A stretch of 64,000 nucleotides of DNA, from the NCBI RefSeq assembly GCF_900114215.1, contig NZ_FOSG01000011.1, positions 1-64,000 of the forward strand. The letters run 5' to 3'. Of the stretch, positions 51,695-61,153 are shown in pieces; position 1 is the first letter of the stretch, and each line of letters begins with the position of its first letter. Both the position numbers and the translations under genes were made by a program. The DNA comes from Streptomyces mangrovi. GTDB taxonomy: Bacteria; Actinomycetota; Actinomycetes; Streptomycetales; Streptomycetaceae. Below the pieces are notes generated by a model. The model did not search any database, was not told the origin of the DNA, and worked only from the letters and a program-made list of their open reading frames with translations.

Positions 51695-53185
51695 TCACTC
51701 GCGCTTGCCCGGGGCGGGCGTCACCTGCGCCGACAGCGGCACGGCGATGTCCTCCAGCGCGCGCCGCTCGGCGGGCACCGCCAGGAGGACGGCCACCAGC
51801 CCGGCCAGGGTCATCAGCCCGGCGCCGATCTGGAAGGCGAGTGCGGTGTCCGCGACGACGCCGGACTCGGTGAGCTCGGCGAAGATCAGCGGGCCGCTGA
51901 TGCCGCCGGCGGCCGTACCGATGGCGTAGAAGAAGGCGATCGCCATCGCGCGCGTCTCCATCGGGAAGACCTCGCTGACCGTCAGATAGGCCGAACTGGC
52001 CCCGGCCGAGGCGAAGAACAGCACCACGCACCAGCAGGCCGTCAGCGTGGTGGCGCTCAGATGGCCGCCGTCGAACAGCCAGGCGGTCGCGAAGAGCAGC
52101 AGGCCGGAGAGGATGTACGTGCCGGAGATCATCACGCGGCGGCCGACGGTGTCGAAGAACCTGCCCAGCAGCAGCGGGCCGAAGAAGTTGCCGGCGGCGA
52201 TGACGGCGAAGTAGTAGCCGGTCGAGCCGGTGCCCACGTCGAAGAACGTGGTCAGGATCGCGCCGAAGCCGAAGGTGATGGCGTTGTAGAGGAACGCCTG
52301 GCCGATGAAGAGCGACAGCCCCAGCACCGCCCGCTTGCGGTAGTGGGAGAAGACCGTGCGGGCGATCGTCCCGAAGCCGATGCTGCGGCGCGTGTGGATG
52401 GTGATCTCACCGGCCGGCGGCGGCAGTTCGGCGCCCTTCTCGGCGCGGATGCCCTCCTCGACCTCGCTCACCAGCTTCTCGGCCTCGTCGCCCTGCCCGT
52501 GGATGAACTGCCACCGCGGGCTCTCGGGCACATGGCGGCGCACCAGCAGGATGGCCAGGCCGAAGACGACGCCGAGCGCGAAGGTCAGCCGCCAGCCGAC
52601 GTCGAGGGCGAAGACGTCGGTGTCCAGCATCACGATGGACAGCAGCGAACCGCCCACCGCGCCCAGCCAGAAGCTGCCGTTGATGATCAGATCGATGCGG
52701 CCGCGGTACTTGGAGGGGATCAGCTCGTCGATCGCGGAGTTGATGGCCGCGTACTCGCCGCCGATGCCGAAGCCCGTCAGGAAGCGGCAGGCGAAGAACC
52801 ACCAACTGGAGAAGGACAGCGCGGTCAGCGCGGTGGCGCCCAGATAGACGGCCAGGGTGATGATGAAGAGCTTCTTGCGGCCGTAGCGGTCGGTCAGCCA
52901 GCCGAAGAACAGCGCCCCCGAACAGGCGCCGGCCACGTACAGGGCCGCGGCGATGCCGGTCACCTCGGCGGAGGTGATGGGCAGTCCGCTGCCCTCCTCC
53001 GCCAGCCGCCCGGCGATGTTGCCGACGACCGTGACCTCCAGGCCGTCGAGGATCCACACCGTGCCGAGCCCGATCACGATCATCCAGTGCCAGCGCGACC
53101 ACGGCAGGCGGTCGAGCCGGGCCGGTACGGACGTCGTGACCGTGCCCGTACCGGCCGACGATTCCACGGGGCTGCCAGTCGCCAT
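51695..53185 (-). CDS. MFS transporter (sugar/metabolite symporter type)
   Basis: A 496-residue membrane protein, ATG behind AAGGGAGAGG. It has twelve likely helices in two bundles with a large cytoplasmic loop (about 240-290). Signature loops are GWLTDRYGRKKLF after helix 2, RFLTGFGIGGEY in helix 4 and RRHVPESPRW. These fit the sugar-porter or metabolite:H+ symporter families. The substrate is not shown; the charged N-terminal 30 residues are cytoplasmic. Confidence 0.9.
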   Translation of the reverse strand: MATGSPVESSAGTGTVTTSVPARLDRLPWSRWHWMIVIGLGTVWILDGLEVTVVGNIAGRLAEEGSGLPITSAEVTGIAAALYVAGACSGALFFGWLTDRYGRKKLFIITLAVYLGATALTALSFSSWWFFACRFLTGFGIGGEYAAINSAIDELIPSKYRGRIDLIINGSFWLGAVGGSLLSIVMLDTDVFALDVGWRLTFALGVVFGLAILLVRRHVPESPRWQFIHGQGDEAEKLVSEVEEGIRAEKGAELPPPAGEITIHTRRSIGFGTIARTVFSHYRKRAVLGLSLFIGQAFLYNAITFGFGAILTTFFDVGTGSTGYYFAVIAAGNFFGPLLLGRFFDTVGRRVMISGTYILSGLLLFATAWLFDGGHLSATTLTACWCVVLFFASAGASSAYLTVSEVFPMETRAMAIAFFYAIGTAAGGISGPLIFAELTESGVVADTALAFQIGAGLMTLAGLVAVLLAVPAERRALEDIAVPLSAQVTPAPGKRE

Positions 53186-53342
53186 CGCCTCTCCCTTCGG
53201 TGCCGTGCCGAGGGGGTGCGCCTCGGCGCGCTCCTCACGGTTTCCCTGCGCCGGGTGCTGCACACGCGCCCGTGCGGGGATGGCACACGGGGACGGCCGG
53301 GCTGTGGCGCGGGCGCCCCCGCAGCCCGGCCCTCCGGCGGCC

Positions 53343-53522
53343 TCAACCGCCGAGCAGGGCGTCCAGCCACAGCCCCTCGCGCCGCTCGACGTACTCGGCG
53401 TCGCGCCGCCACGTCTCCCCGTGGCCCTCGCCCCACAGCCTCGCCCACGGCTGGACGCCGTGGGCGGCCCGGTCCCGCAGGAAGTCGTGCATGGCGCGGG
53501 CACGGCGCCCCAGCAGGGGCAC
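53343..53522 (-). CDS. Small hypothetical ORF or gene remnant
   Basis: In the 412-base gap between the MFS and SDR genes a minus-strand frame reads 59 codons from GTG, or 49 from ATG at 53492, ending WLDALLGG. Composition (Trp, Arg, Glu, aromatic residues, as in QPWARLWGEGHGETWRRD) looks coding rather than random, but no ribosome site precedes either start. It could be a small protein or the 3' end of a lost gene. Confidence 0.4.
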   Translation of the reverse strand: MPLLGRRARAMHDFLRDRAAHGVQPWARLWGEGHGETWRRDAEYVERREGLWLDALLGG

Positions 53523-53597
53523 CAGACGGCGGCGTTATTAGGGTGTGGGCGCCCGACGGCCCGACGGCCACACCCCCGACCCACCGAGGAGCCCCGC

Positions 53598-54422
53598 GTG
53601 CAGCACCCCGACGGACCCGAGACATCCGCCGCCGACCGGGCGGCCGCGGACAGCACCGCGTTCCCCGGCAGCGGCCGGCGCGTGCTGGTCAGCGGCGCGT
53701 CCCGGGGGTTGGGCCGGGCAGTGGCGCGGGCGTTCGCCGCCAACGGGGACACGGTGGCCGTGCACCACGGCAGCCGCCGCCAGGACGCCGAGGCCACCTT
53801 GGCCTCCCTGCCCGGCGACGGGCACGTCCTGCTCGGCGCGGACCTGGCCGACCCGCGGCAGACCGCGGAGCTGGCGGACGCGGCGGCCGAGGCCCTGGGC
53901 GGCCTGGACGTCCTGGTGAACAACGCGGCCGTCAACACCCCCCACCCGCCCGCGACCACGGGGTACGACGACTGGTGCGAGTCCTGGCGGCGGCACGTGG
54001 ACGTCAACCTGCTCGGCACGGCGAACCTCAGCCACGCCGCCGCCCGCCACATGATCGGCCAGGGCACCGGCGGCCGGATCGTCAACGTCGGCTCGCGCGG
54101 GGCGTTCCGGGGCGAGCCCGACCACCCCGCCTACGGCGCCACCAAGGCCGCCGTCCACGCGCTGGGCCAGTCCCTGGCCGTCGCCCTCGCCCCGTACGGC
54201 ATCGCCGTCACCTCGGTGGCGCCGGGCTTCATCGACACCGAACGCGTCACCCACCGCCTGACCGGCCCCGAAGGAGAGGCCATCCGCGCGCAGAGCCCGT
54301 ACGGGCGGGTGGCCACGCCCGAGGAGGTGGCCGCGGCGGTGCTGTGGCTGGCCTCCCCGCGGGCCCAGTGGAGCGCGGGCGCCGTACTGGACCTGAACGG
54401 GGCCTCCCACCTGCGGACCTGA
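53598..54422 (+). CDS. Short-chain dehydrogenase/reductase
   Basis: The 274-residue enzyme starts at GTG behind GAGGAG. The Rossmann nucleotide site VSGASRGLGRAVA, the NNAAV loop and the catalytic set Ser (VNVGSRGAF) and YGATK are all present; PGFIDTE is the usual C-terminal turn. It is a classical NAD(P)-dependent SDR of unknown substrate. The first 25 residues are a polar extension. The aminopeptidase gene follows on the same strand. Confidence 0.92.
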   Translation: MQHPDGPETSAADRAAADSTAFPGSGRRVLVSGASRGLGRAVARAFAANGDTVAVHHGSRRQDAEATLASLPGDGHVLLGADLADPRQTAELADAAAEALGGLDVLVNNAAVNTPHPPATTGYDDWCESWRRHVDVNLLGTANLSHAAARHMIGQGTGGRIVNVGSRGAFRGEPDHPAYGATKAAVHALGQSLAVALAPYGIAVTSVAPGFIDTERVTHRLTGPEGEAIRAQSPYGRVATPEEVAAAVLWLASPRAQWSAGAVLDLNGASHLRT

Positions 54423-54593
54423 GCGGCGCGGCCCGTTCGCCCGGACACGCGGAACCGGTCGGGCCGCCCGGCGTACGCCCGGCTCGCAGGGGCCCGTGCC
54501 CCCGGAGGGGGCGTGCGCCGCGTACGGTGCGAACGACGCCGCCCGGCACACGCCCCGGCACCCCCGACCCCGGCACGAGGAGCCTCAAGCACC

Positions 54594-55895
54594 ATGGACA
54601 CGGCCGTCTACCGCCACAACGGGCTCGTCTGCGCCGACCACATCCTCCGGGTACCCCTGGACCACGCCCGCCCGGACGGCCCGGAGATCACCCTGTTCGC
54701 CCGCGAGGTGACCGCCGCCGGGCGGGAGGGGGAGGACCTGCCCCGGCTGCTGTGGCTCCAGGGCGGCCCCGGCCACCGGGCCGAACGGCCGAACGCCTCA
54801 GGCGCCTGGCTGCGCGAGGCGCTGCGCGACCACCGCGTCGTCCTGATGGACCAGCGCGGCACCGGCCGCAGCACCCCGGCCGACCGCCGCACCCTCGCGG
54901 CCCTCCCCGGCGCCGCCGCGACCGCGGCCCACCTGGCGCACTTCCGCGCCGACTCCATCGTCCGCGACGCCGAACTGCTGCGCCGTCATCTCGCCGCCGA
55001 CGGGGAGCAGGACCGCCCCTGGACGGTGCTCGGCCAGAGCTTCGGCGGTTTCTGCGCCCTGACCTACCTGTCCCTGGCGCCCGAGGGACTGGAGAAGGTG
55101 ATGATCACCGGCGGCCTGCCCTCCCTGACCGCGCACGCCGACGACGTCTACCGCGCCGCCTACGCCCGTGTGGCGGACCACAACGAGCGCTACTTCGACC
55201 GCTACCCCGGCGACCAGCGCCTGGCCGACGCCGTGGCCGGGCACCTGGAGGGCGAGGACGTACGGCTGCCCACCGGCGAACGGCTGACCGTGCGCCGCTT
55301 CCAGACCCTGGGCACCGTCTTCGGCGGAGTCTCCTCCTTCGACTCCCTGCACTACCTGCTGGAGACCGCGTTCGTGCCCGGTGTGCGCGGGCCGGAGCTG
55401 TCCGACACCTTCCTGCGCGGCGTCGAGGCCGCCGTCTCCTACGCCGAACGCCCCCTGTACGCCGCCCTGCACGAGGCCATCTACGCCCAGGGCGGCCGGC
55501 CCACCGCCTGGTCCGCGCACCGGGTCCGGGAGGAGTTCCCCGCCTTCGACGCCTTGCGCGGCGGGCCGCTGCGCTTCACCGGGGAGATGGTCTACCCCTG
55601 GCACTTCGAGGAGGACCCGGCGCTGGAGCCGCTGGCGAAGGCCGCCCACCTGCTCGCCGGGCGCACCGACTGGCCCGCGCTGTACGACGCCGACCGCCTG
55701 GCCGCCAACCGGGTGCCGGTGGCGGCGGCCGTCTACCACGACGACCTGTACGTCGACCGCGAGCACTCCCTGCGTACCGCCGCCGCCGTACGCGGCCTGC
55801 GCCCCTGGATCACCAACGCCCACGCGCACGACGGCGTACGGGTGGACCCCGCCGTCCACAACCGGCTGCTGGCCATGGTGCGCGGCGAGATCTGA
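54594..55895 (+). CDS. Prolyl aminopeptidase-like alpha/beta hydrolase (S33)
   Basis: A 433-residue cytoplasmic protein; GAGGAG lies about 11 bases before the ATG. It has the S33 layout: LLWLQGGPGHRAERPN oxyanion region, VLMDQRGTGRST, nucleophile elbow GQSFGGF with Ser, Asp in YHDDLYVD and His in NAHAHDGVR. The helical cap lies about 200-330. It should cut N-terminal Pro or similar residues from peptides. It converges on the DUF2829 gene. Confidence 0.9.
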   Translation: MDTAVYRHNGLVCADHILRVPLDHARPDGPEITLFAREVTAAGREGEDLPRLLWLQGGPGHRAERPNASGAWLREALRDHRVVLMDQRGTGRSTPADRRTLAALPGAAATAAHLAHFRADSIVRDAELLRRHLAADGEQDRPWTVLGQSFGGFCALTYLSLAPEGLEKVMITGGLPSLTAHADDVYRAAYARVADHNERYFDRYPGDQRLADAVAGHLEGEDVRLPTGERLTVRRFQTLGTVFGGVSSFDSLHYLLETAFVPGVRGPELSDTFLRGVEAAVSYAERPLYAALHEAIYAQGGRPTAWSAHRVREEFPAFDALRGGPLRFTGEMVYPWHFEEDPALEPLAKAAHLLAGRTDWPALYDADRLAANRVPVAAAVYHDDLYVDREHSLRTAAAVRGLRPWITNAHAHDGVRVDPAVHNRLLAMVRGEI

Positions 55896-55939
55896 CGGCC
55901 GCCCCCGGCCGGAGGCCGGCCTCCGTACAGCGGAGCCGC

Positions 55940-56221
55940 TCAGCCCCCGCCGTCGGCTCGGTGCCCGCCGGCCTCCTCCGGTGCGTCGACGTCGTACCAG
56001 TCGTCGGCCAGCAGCCCGGCGTGCGACGGCTGCACCCCGGCCTGCACGGTGCCGTCGGCGGTGACGAACCGCAGGTGAGCGGCGAGCGGCCGGCTCCGCC
56101 CGTCGGGGCCGACGCAGACCGACTCCGGTTCCAGGTAGACGTACTTGCCCGGCTGGATCCAGCCGCGGCGCGCCATACGGCGGCCGTCCCTCAGAAGCTC
56201 CAGGGCTGCGGAGAAGTCCAT
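55940..56221 (-). CDS. DUF2829 (Thoeris anti-defense Tad2-like) protein
   Basis: The 93-residue protein shows the DUF2829 pattern: N-terminal FSAALELLRDGRRMARRGW, then KYVYLEPES, a long loop, and the C-terminal core VQAGVQPSHAGLLADDWYDVD. In phages, DUF2829 proteins (Tad2) act as sponges that bind the cyclic ADP-ribose signal of Thoeris defence. Here it is a lone chromosomal gene without phage neighbours, so the ligand and job are open. The last 12 residues are Gly/Ala/Asp-rich. No clear ribosome site precedes the ATG. Confidence 0.75.
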   Translation of the reverse strand: MDFSAALELLRDGRRMARRGWIQPGKYVYLEPESVCVGPDGRSRPLAAHLRFVTADGTVQAGVQPSHAGLLADDWYDVDAPEEAGGHRADGGG

Positions 56222-56321
56222 ACGGCGAACCTAGCGGACCACCAGGGAGGCTCTTGAACACCGGATGCCGGATGCGCTATGGGAAGACCCGTCCGTCGAA
56301 TCCATCACAGCCTCACAGCCG

Positions 56322-57977
56322 TCACAGTCCCACGACGCCGTCCGAGGCCGTGAGTTCGTACTCCAGCGTGATCTCGCGCCTCTCGCCGGGAGCCAGACGG
56401 AGCGTGTAGCGCACCATGCCCTCCGCGTCGACGCCCTCGTCGGGCTCCGGCAGGCACGCTCCCCGGCGCAGCCGCACCTCGACGGCGGAGACCTCCGAGA
56501 CCGGGACGCGCTCGCGGACCACCACGACCGCCGCCTCCCCCTGCGGGGAGGAGTCCAGCCGGGAGACGAACAGCCGCACCGTACGCGTGATCACCGTGCG
56601 GTGGTTGACGCCGCTCAGGCCCGCGGTGCCGCGGCTCTCCTCGACATGGCGCACCACCCGGTAGGTGTCCTCGCTGCCGAAGGCCAGCGAGACCTCCTCG
56701 CCCCGCCCGGTGAACGGCAGTTCGCCACGCCCGGTGAACCCGCCGCCGCGCACCAGGTCCACCGGCCCGGCCAGCAGGACATGCCCGGCCCCGTTGGCCG
56801 CCCTGGCCACCCTGGCCACCAGCGGTGACAGCTCGGGGGCGCACTCCAGCCCGGTGCGGCACGGTGCGGTGAACACCGACAGGGGCACTCGGTGGGGGCG
56901 CCCGTCACAGGCCACGTCGACGGGTGCCGCGGCGGTCATCACCCGCACCTCGCCGCCGTCCGACAGCCCGGGAAGCTCCGCGTCCGCCCCGGCGGGCCCG
57001 CCCGGGACGGACTCCTCCCCGGCCGTGCGCACCTCCTCCTCGCGCAGATCCACCTCGACCGTGCGCCGCTCCGCGGCCGAGCGCTCCCGCAGCACCAGTT
57101 CGTCCTCGTACAGCGCCGGAGGGCCGGAGGCGAGGGTGGGCCGGGCGGTGGACAGTGACAGCCGCACCCCCTTCCAGTCCTCGCCGGTGCGCTGCCACAC
57201 CACCGCGTCGGTCTCCAGGCGCACCGACCGCTCGTCCCCGGCCAGCGTCGCCCGGTACGCCGGCCGCCACAGGGCGCAGGGCACCAGATGGGTCAGACGC
57301 AGCACGGCGGGCCCGGCGCGGTCGGCCTCGACGACCACCTCGACGACCGCCGTCAGCTCCTGCGGCTCCTCGTCGGTGCGCCGCAGGGCCCGGCGCGCGT
57401 CCTCCAGTTCCTCCTCCGCGCGCAGCAGCCTGCGCCGCAGCACGTGCAACTCGCCGGAGCGCGCCTGGTCCTCCTCGTCGATCCGCTCCATGCGGTCCGC
57501 CCAGCGCTCCGGATCGGCCGCGCCGGCCCCGGCGCCCTCGGCGACGTCGCGATACAGGTCCGCCCTGGCCTGGGCGACGACCGCGAGGCGGCTCTCCAGC
57601 CGCTGCCGCAGCCACCGGGTGTCGCGCAGTTCCTCCTCCAGGTCGTGGACCCTGCGGCGCAGCTCCGACGCGTCGTCGCCCGGGTGCCCGGGGCGCGGGG
57701 GCGCGTACGTGCGCACCACACGGGCGTCGACGACCCGGACACCGCCCGCGCCGCCGTCCCCGGCCGGTACCTCCGCGCGCAGGGAGCGGTCCACGGCCAG
57801 CGGCGTCACCGGGCCGACCAGCAACCGCTGTGTGCCCGCGGCCAGTTCGACGCTCCCGCGCCGCTCGACCTGGGCGCGGTCCTCCATGCACGTCACGGCG
57901 GTGACCGGCAGGGGGACCGGTTCCCGGCGGGATGCCGGCGCGCCGGGGCCGGCCGTGTCCTGGGGTGCTCGGGTCAT
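56322..57977 (-). CDS. DUF4139 / mucoidy-inhibitor-A-like protein, second of pair
   Basis: A 551-residue protein. An N-terminal DUF4140-like beta region (about 22-90) with VTCMEDRAQVERRG and a coiled coil (about 100-200, Arg/Glu-rich) precede a C-terminal DUF4139 domain (about 205-551) with YRATLAGDERSVRLETDAVVWQRTGEDW (split at Val) and LSTARP. The family has no settled role. It starts 8 bases after the upstream DUF4139 gene ends, so they are translated together and may form a hetero-complex. It has no signal peptide. Confidence 0.87.
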   Translation of the reverse strand: MTRAPQDTAGPGAPASRREPVPLPVTAVTCMEDRAQVERRGSVELAAGTQRLLVGPVTPLAVDRSLRAEVPAGDGGAGGVRVVDARVVRTYAPPRPGHPGDDASELRRRVHDLEEELRDTRWLRQRLESRLAVVAQARADLYRDVAEGAGAGAADPERWADRMERIDEEDQARSGELHVLRRRLLRAEEELEDARRALRRTDEEPQELTAVVEVVVEADRAGPAVLRLTHLVPCALWRPAYRATLAGDERSVRLETDAVVWQRTGEDWKGVRLSLSTARPTLASGPPALYEDELVLRERSAAERRTVEVDLREEEVRTAGEESVPGGPAGADAELPGLSDGGEVRVMTAAAPVDVACDGRPHRVPLSVFTAPCRTGLECAPELSPLVARVARAANGAGHVLLAGPVDLVRGGGFTGRGELPFTGRGEEVSLAFGSEDTYRVVRHVEESRGTAGLSGVNHRTVITRTVRLFVSRLDSSPQGEAAVVVVRERVPVSEVSAVEVRLRRGACLPEPDEGVDAEGMVRYTLRLAPGERREITLEYELTASDGVVGL

Positions 57978-57985
57978 GGTGTGGA

Positions 57986-60166
57986 TCAGTCCCTCCGGTT
58001 CCCGCCGACCAGTGCCTTCCCCGCGGGGATCCGCACCTCGTATCCGCCCCTGAGGACGGTGGTCCGGCCCGGCTCCAGCTCCACCCGCCAGATCCGGGCC
58101 CCGCGCACATGGCGGCCGTCGCCCCCGTCGTCGAGGGGCCTGCCGGGGTCCGTCCAGGGCGGCTCGGCCGGGCGCTCCTCGATCCGCACCTCCTTGTCGG
58201 TGCTGACGGGCACGCGCTCGCGCACCTCCACCGTGATCCGGTGCGCGAGGCGGTTGGCGAGCTCAACCTCGACCGTGTGGTCGAGCACCGTGGTCCCGCC
58301 GCGCAGCCCGGCGGTGGACTCGCGCAGACGCGTGCGCCGCGCCGCCTTCACGCTCTCGACGGCACCGATCCCCACCCTGCGGCACTCTCCGGGCGCGAGG
58401 GTGGGCAGAGGCGCGGTGAGGACGAAGTCGCCGTCCACGACGACGTCGGCAGGCCCGGCCGGCAGCGGGTGGCGGGAGGCGTTGGTCAGCAGCACCGTGC
58501 CGTACACGGTCGGGTCCACCGACGGCACGCACACGTACTGAGGCACCGTCTCCACCGGGATCTCGCGGACGGGGACGGTGTGCCAGGCCCCGTCCGCGGC
58601 CACGTCCACGGGGGCGGCCGTGTCGTAGCGGTGGTGGAAGGAGCCGGCGGACCGCCGTACGTCGACCGCGTGGGCGGGCCGCGCCAGCCGCGCCACGGAC
58701 TCGGCCCGCCGGCGGTGCTCGGCGACGACCGTGCTCCTCTTGCCCGGCGCGGGCCGCAGCCTGCCGCGCCGGCCGGGCTCGTCCGGGCCGGCCAGCGTCA
58801 GGCCCGAGTAGTCGAGCATGCCCTCGGCCGGGACCGGCGGGGACGGCGGAGAGGACAGCGGCGGGGGAACGGCTGCCGCCCCGGGAGCGGCCGGGGCGAG
58901 CGGCGCGGAGGCCGCGGCGGGGGCGCCGTACGCGGCGAATCCGCGTTCGGCCCCGTGGAGCGCCCGGCTCATGTCCGCCGTATCCGCCGTATCCGCCGGG
59001 CCCGGCGCCGCGGCCGCACCGGTCAGGAGCGGCGGGGCCGCGGAGGCGGGCGGCGGCGCCCCGCCGGCTCGGGCCGGAGCGGGGCCGGGCGGTGGCCCGG
59101 GCGGGACGGCCGCGTCGTAACCGGCGAACAACTCCTCCAGCCCCGGAGGGGGTTCGCGCCATCCCCGTGCGGCGGGCTCCTCCTGGCGCCGCCCGATCCG
59201 CAGTGACCGCAGCCGGGGGACGTCCGCGGGCCGCAGCAGGTCGGCGGTGGACAGGCCCAGCCGCACGCCCGTCCAGTCCTCGCCGGTGCGCTGGGCCACG
59301 CAGGCCCGCAGCACGAGCGTCCCGCCGGAGGCGGAGTCCGTGCCGTCCAGCCGCAACTGGTACACCGGCGACCAGGTGGCCCCGGGCACGTGGTACTCGA
59401 CCTCCAACTCCGCCTCGGAGGAAACCCGGGAGGAAACCTGTTCGTCCCCGCCGTCGTTGTGCGACGCGCCGTCCCCGGCCCACTCCAGGGTCAGGACGGC
59501 GGCGGCCGACTCGCCCGCCCGCGTGGCGGGCAGCGCGCTGGAGGCCGCCTCCAGACGGCGGATGAGCACACCGACATCGTGCTCGGCGCCGCCCAGTTCG
59601 GCCTCCACCGCCCGCAGCCGCTCGTGGAGCAGCGCCAGCCGGCCGTCCACGAAGTTCGCCAGCGCCAGCAGGGACTCCACCGGAGCCCAGCGGGGCGGGT
59701 CCCCGCGGCGGGGCTGCGGCGGCACGGCCCGCAGCTCGGCCGCCTTTTCGATCTCCGCGGTGAGCCGGTCGCGCTGCTCGCGCAGCCGGGCCAGCCGGTC
59801 CTCTGCCTCCTCCAACTCCAGTCGCAGGGAGGGCAGTTCGCGGTGCTGCCGGGGAGCGGCGGCCCGCACCGGCCGTGCGTCGGTCACCCGCAGCCCGGGC
59901 GGGCCGGAGACGACCCGGCCGCGCAGCGAGTGGTCGTACAGGGCGATCGGCAGCCCCTCCACCCGGACGCGCACGGCCGCGTCCGGAGCCGCCGGGAGAC
60001 CGGGCGGCAGGGCGCAGCGGGCGCGCCGGAGGCACACGGCCCCGACGGCGTGCACCACCACGGACTCCAGGACCGAATCCAGCACGGCTTCCGGTACCGG
60101 CTCCGGCACGGACTCCCTGCCGGACCCCGTACGCGCACCGTCGCCCGCGACCGCCTCGTCCGCCAT
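57986..60166 (-). CDS. DUF4139 / mucoidy-inhibitor-A-like protein, first of pair
   Basis: A 726-residue protein with ATG behind GAGGGG. It shares the order of the second gene: N-terminal beta region, coiled coil (about 110-200), DUF4139 barrel (TWSPVYQLRLDG, QRTGEDWTGVRLGLSTADLL split in its middle). It differs by a long low-complexity Pro/Ala/Gly insertion (about 350-470) inside the C-terminal domain, holding a short Asp-Thr-Ala repeat. Duplication and divergence of one ancestral gene is the likely origin. Confidence 0.87.
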   Translation of the reverse strand: MADEAVAGDGARTGSGRESVPEPVPEAVLDSVLESVVVHAVGAVCLRRARCALPPGLPAAPDAAVRVRVEGLPIALYDHSLRGRVVSGPPGLRVTDARPVRAAAPRQHRELPSLRLELEEAEDRLARLREQRDRLTAEIEKAAELRAVPPQPRRGDPPRWAPVESLLALANFVDGRLALLHERLRAVEAELGGAEHDVGVLIRRLEAASSALPATRAGESAAAVLTLEWAGDGASHNDGGDEQVSSRVSSEAELEVEYHVPGATWSPVYQLRLDGTDSASGGTLVLRACVAQRTGEDWTGVRLGLSTADLLRPADVPRLRSLRIGRRQEEPAARGWREPPPGLEELFAGYDAAVPPGPPPGPAPARAGGAPPPASAAPPLLTGAAAAPGPADTADTADMSRALHGAERGFAAYGAPAAASAPLAPAAPGAAAVPPPLSSPPSPPVPAEGMLDYSGLTLAGPDEPGRRGRLRPAPGKRSTVVAEHRRRAESVARLARPAHAVDVRRSAGSFHHRYDTAAPVDVAADGAWHTVPVREIPVETVPQYVCVPSVDPTVYGTVLLTNASRHPLPAGPADVVVDGDFVLTAPLPTLAPGECRRVGIGAVESVKAARRTRLRESTAGLRGGTTVLDHTVEVELANRLAHRITVEVRERVPVSTDKEVRIEERPAEPPWTDPGRPLDDGGDGRHVRGARIWRVELEPGRTTVLRGGYEVRIPAGKALVGGNRRD

Positions 60167-60333
60167 ACCGCCCCTCACGCCCCTCGCCCGACCGGTGACC
60201 GCACCATAGCCGCCGGACGGGGCGGCGCAGGAGACGTTGCGGCGGATCCGGGGCTTTTCCCCGTCCTGCTTCAGCCGTCGGACTCCGCGCCGAGCGGCGG
60301 CCGTTCATCCGCGGATCTCAGGGAGGGGACGCT

Positions 60334-61095
60334 TCACCCGCGTTCGCGCAGGTACGCGTCCAACTCGGCGGCCCCGGCCAGCATCGCCCGCCCGCGGGCG
60401 GACAGCCTGCCGTGCCAGTCGCGCAGCGCGGCCTCCAGCGGCTCCAGCCCACCGGCCGTCCGCACCCGGTCGATCAGCGGGGCGATCTGCTCCAGCGGAT
60501 AGCCGCCCCGCCTGAGCTGGTGGACCAGCCGGGCGTCCCGTACGTCGGCCTCACCGTAGACGCGGTACCCGGTGCGCGGATCGCGGTACGGGCGGACCAG
60601 CCCGGCACGCTCCCACTTGCGCAGCGTCGCGGGCCGGAGGCCGAGCTTCCCGGCCAGCGGCCCGATGAACATGCCGCCGGACGCGGACGCGGATGCGGAG
60701 TCGGACGAGGCTCCGGACACCGAGCCCGGCCCGAAGGCCGCACCGGCTCCCAGGTCGCGCAGGGCGCTCTCCACGGCCCGGAGGGTCCGGCGGTCCTCCA
60801 GGAGTTGGGCGTGGCTCTCGTCGACGAGGCGGAACGCCTCCTGCTGCGCACCCTCGTTGACCGCCCGCATGATCGCCGTCGCCGCCTGGTGGCCGTGGCC
60901 GGGCACCAGGGCGAGGAAGGTGCGCAGGGCCCGCGCGTGCAGCGGGGTGTAGACGCGGTAGCCGTGGGGTGTGCGGTCGGCGGCCGGAAGGATGCCGGCC
61001 TCCTCGTAGTTCCTGACCGCCTGTGCGGACAGCCCGTGCCCACGCGCCAGATCGATCGGCCTGAGCCGTTCACTGCTTTGAAGGTTTCTCCCCAT
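60334..61095 (-). CDS. MerR-family regulator with two helix-turn-helix domains
   Basis: The 253-residue protein carries two MerR-type DNA-binding units: residues 10-60 (LARGHGLSAQAVRNYEEAG, then GYRVYTP) and about 140-200 (LAGKLGLRPATLRKWERAG, then GYRVYGEADVRDARLV). A helical linker lies between. Such TioE-like regulators act on a single divergent promoter. No ribosome site precedes the ATG, so it may be read leaderless. The divergent erythromycin esterase shares the intergenic region, which holds a clear inverted repeat, and is its likely target. Confidence 0.87.
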   Translation of the reverse strand: MGRNLQSSERLRPIDLARGHGLSAQAVRNYEEAGILPAADRTPHGYRVYTPLHARALRTFLALVPGHGHQAATAIMRAVNEGAQQEAFRLVDESHAQLLEDRRTLRAVESALRDLGAGAAFGPGSVSGASSDSASASASGGMFIGPLAGKLGLRPATLRKWERAGLVRPYRDPRTGYRVYGEADVRDARLVHQLRRGGYPLEQIAPLIDRVRTAGGLEPLEAALRDWHGRLSARGRAMLAGAAELDAYLRERG

Positions 61096-61132
61096 GAGAC
61101 CGAAGATATCGCGGGAAAGTTTCCACCGAAGG

Positions 61133-61150
61133 TTCAACGATAGCGTTGAA
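61133..61150. promoter_or_regulatory. MerR-type inverted repeat between merR and the esterase gene
   Basis: TTCAACG-ATAG-CGTTGAA lies 3 bases before the esterase start and 37 bases from the MerR start. MerR-family sites usually lie inside the promoter spacer; here the closeness to the ATG suggests the site covers the promoter of a nearly leaderless message. Confidence 0.78.
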
Positions 61151-61153
61151 GGC

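Noticed and set aside
52061..56257. Plus-strand frame of about 1400 codons across four genes
   Set aside because: It crosses several well-supported genes on both strands and reads as low-complexity sequence.
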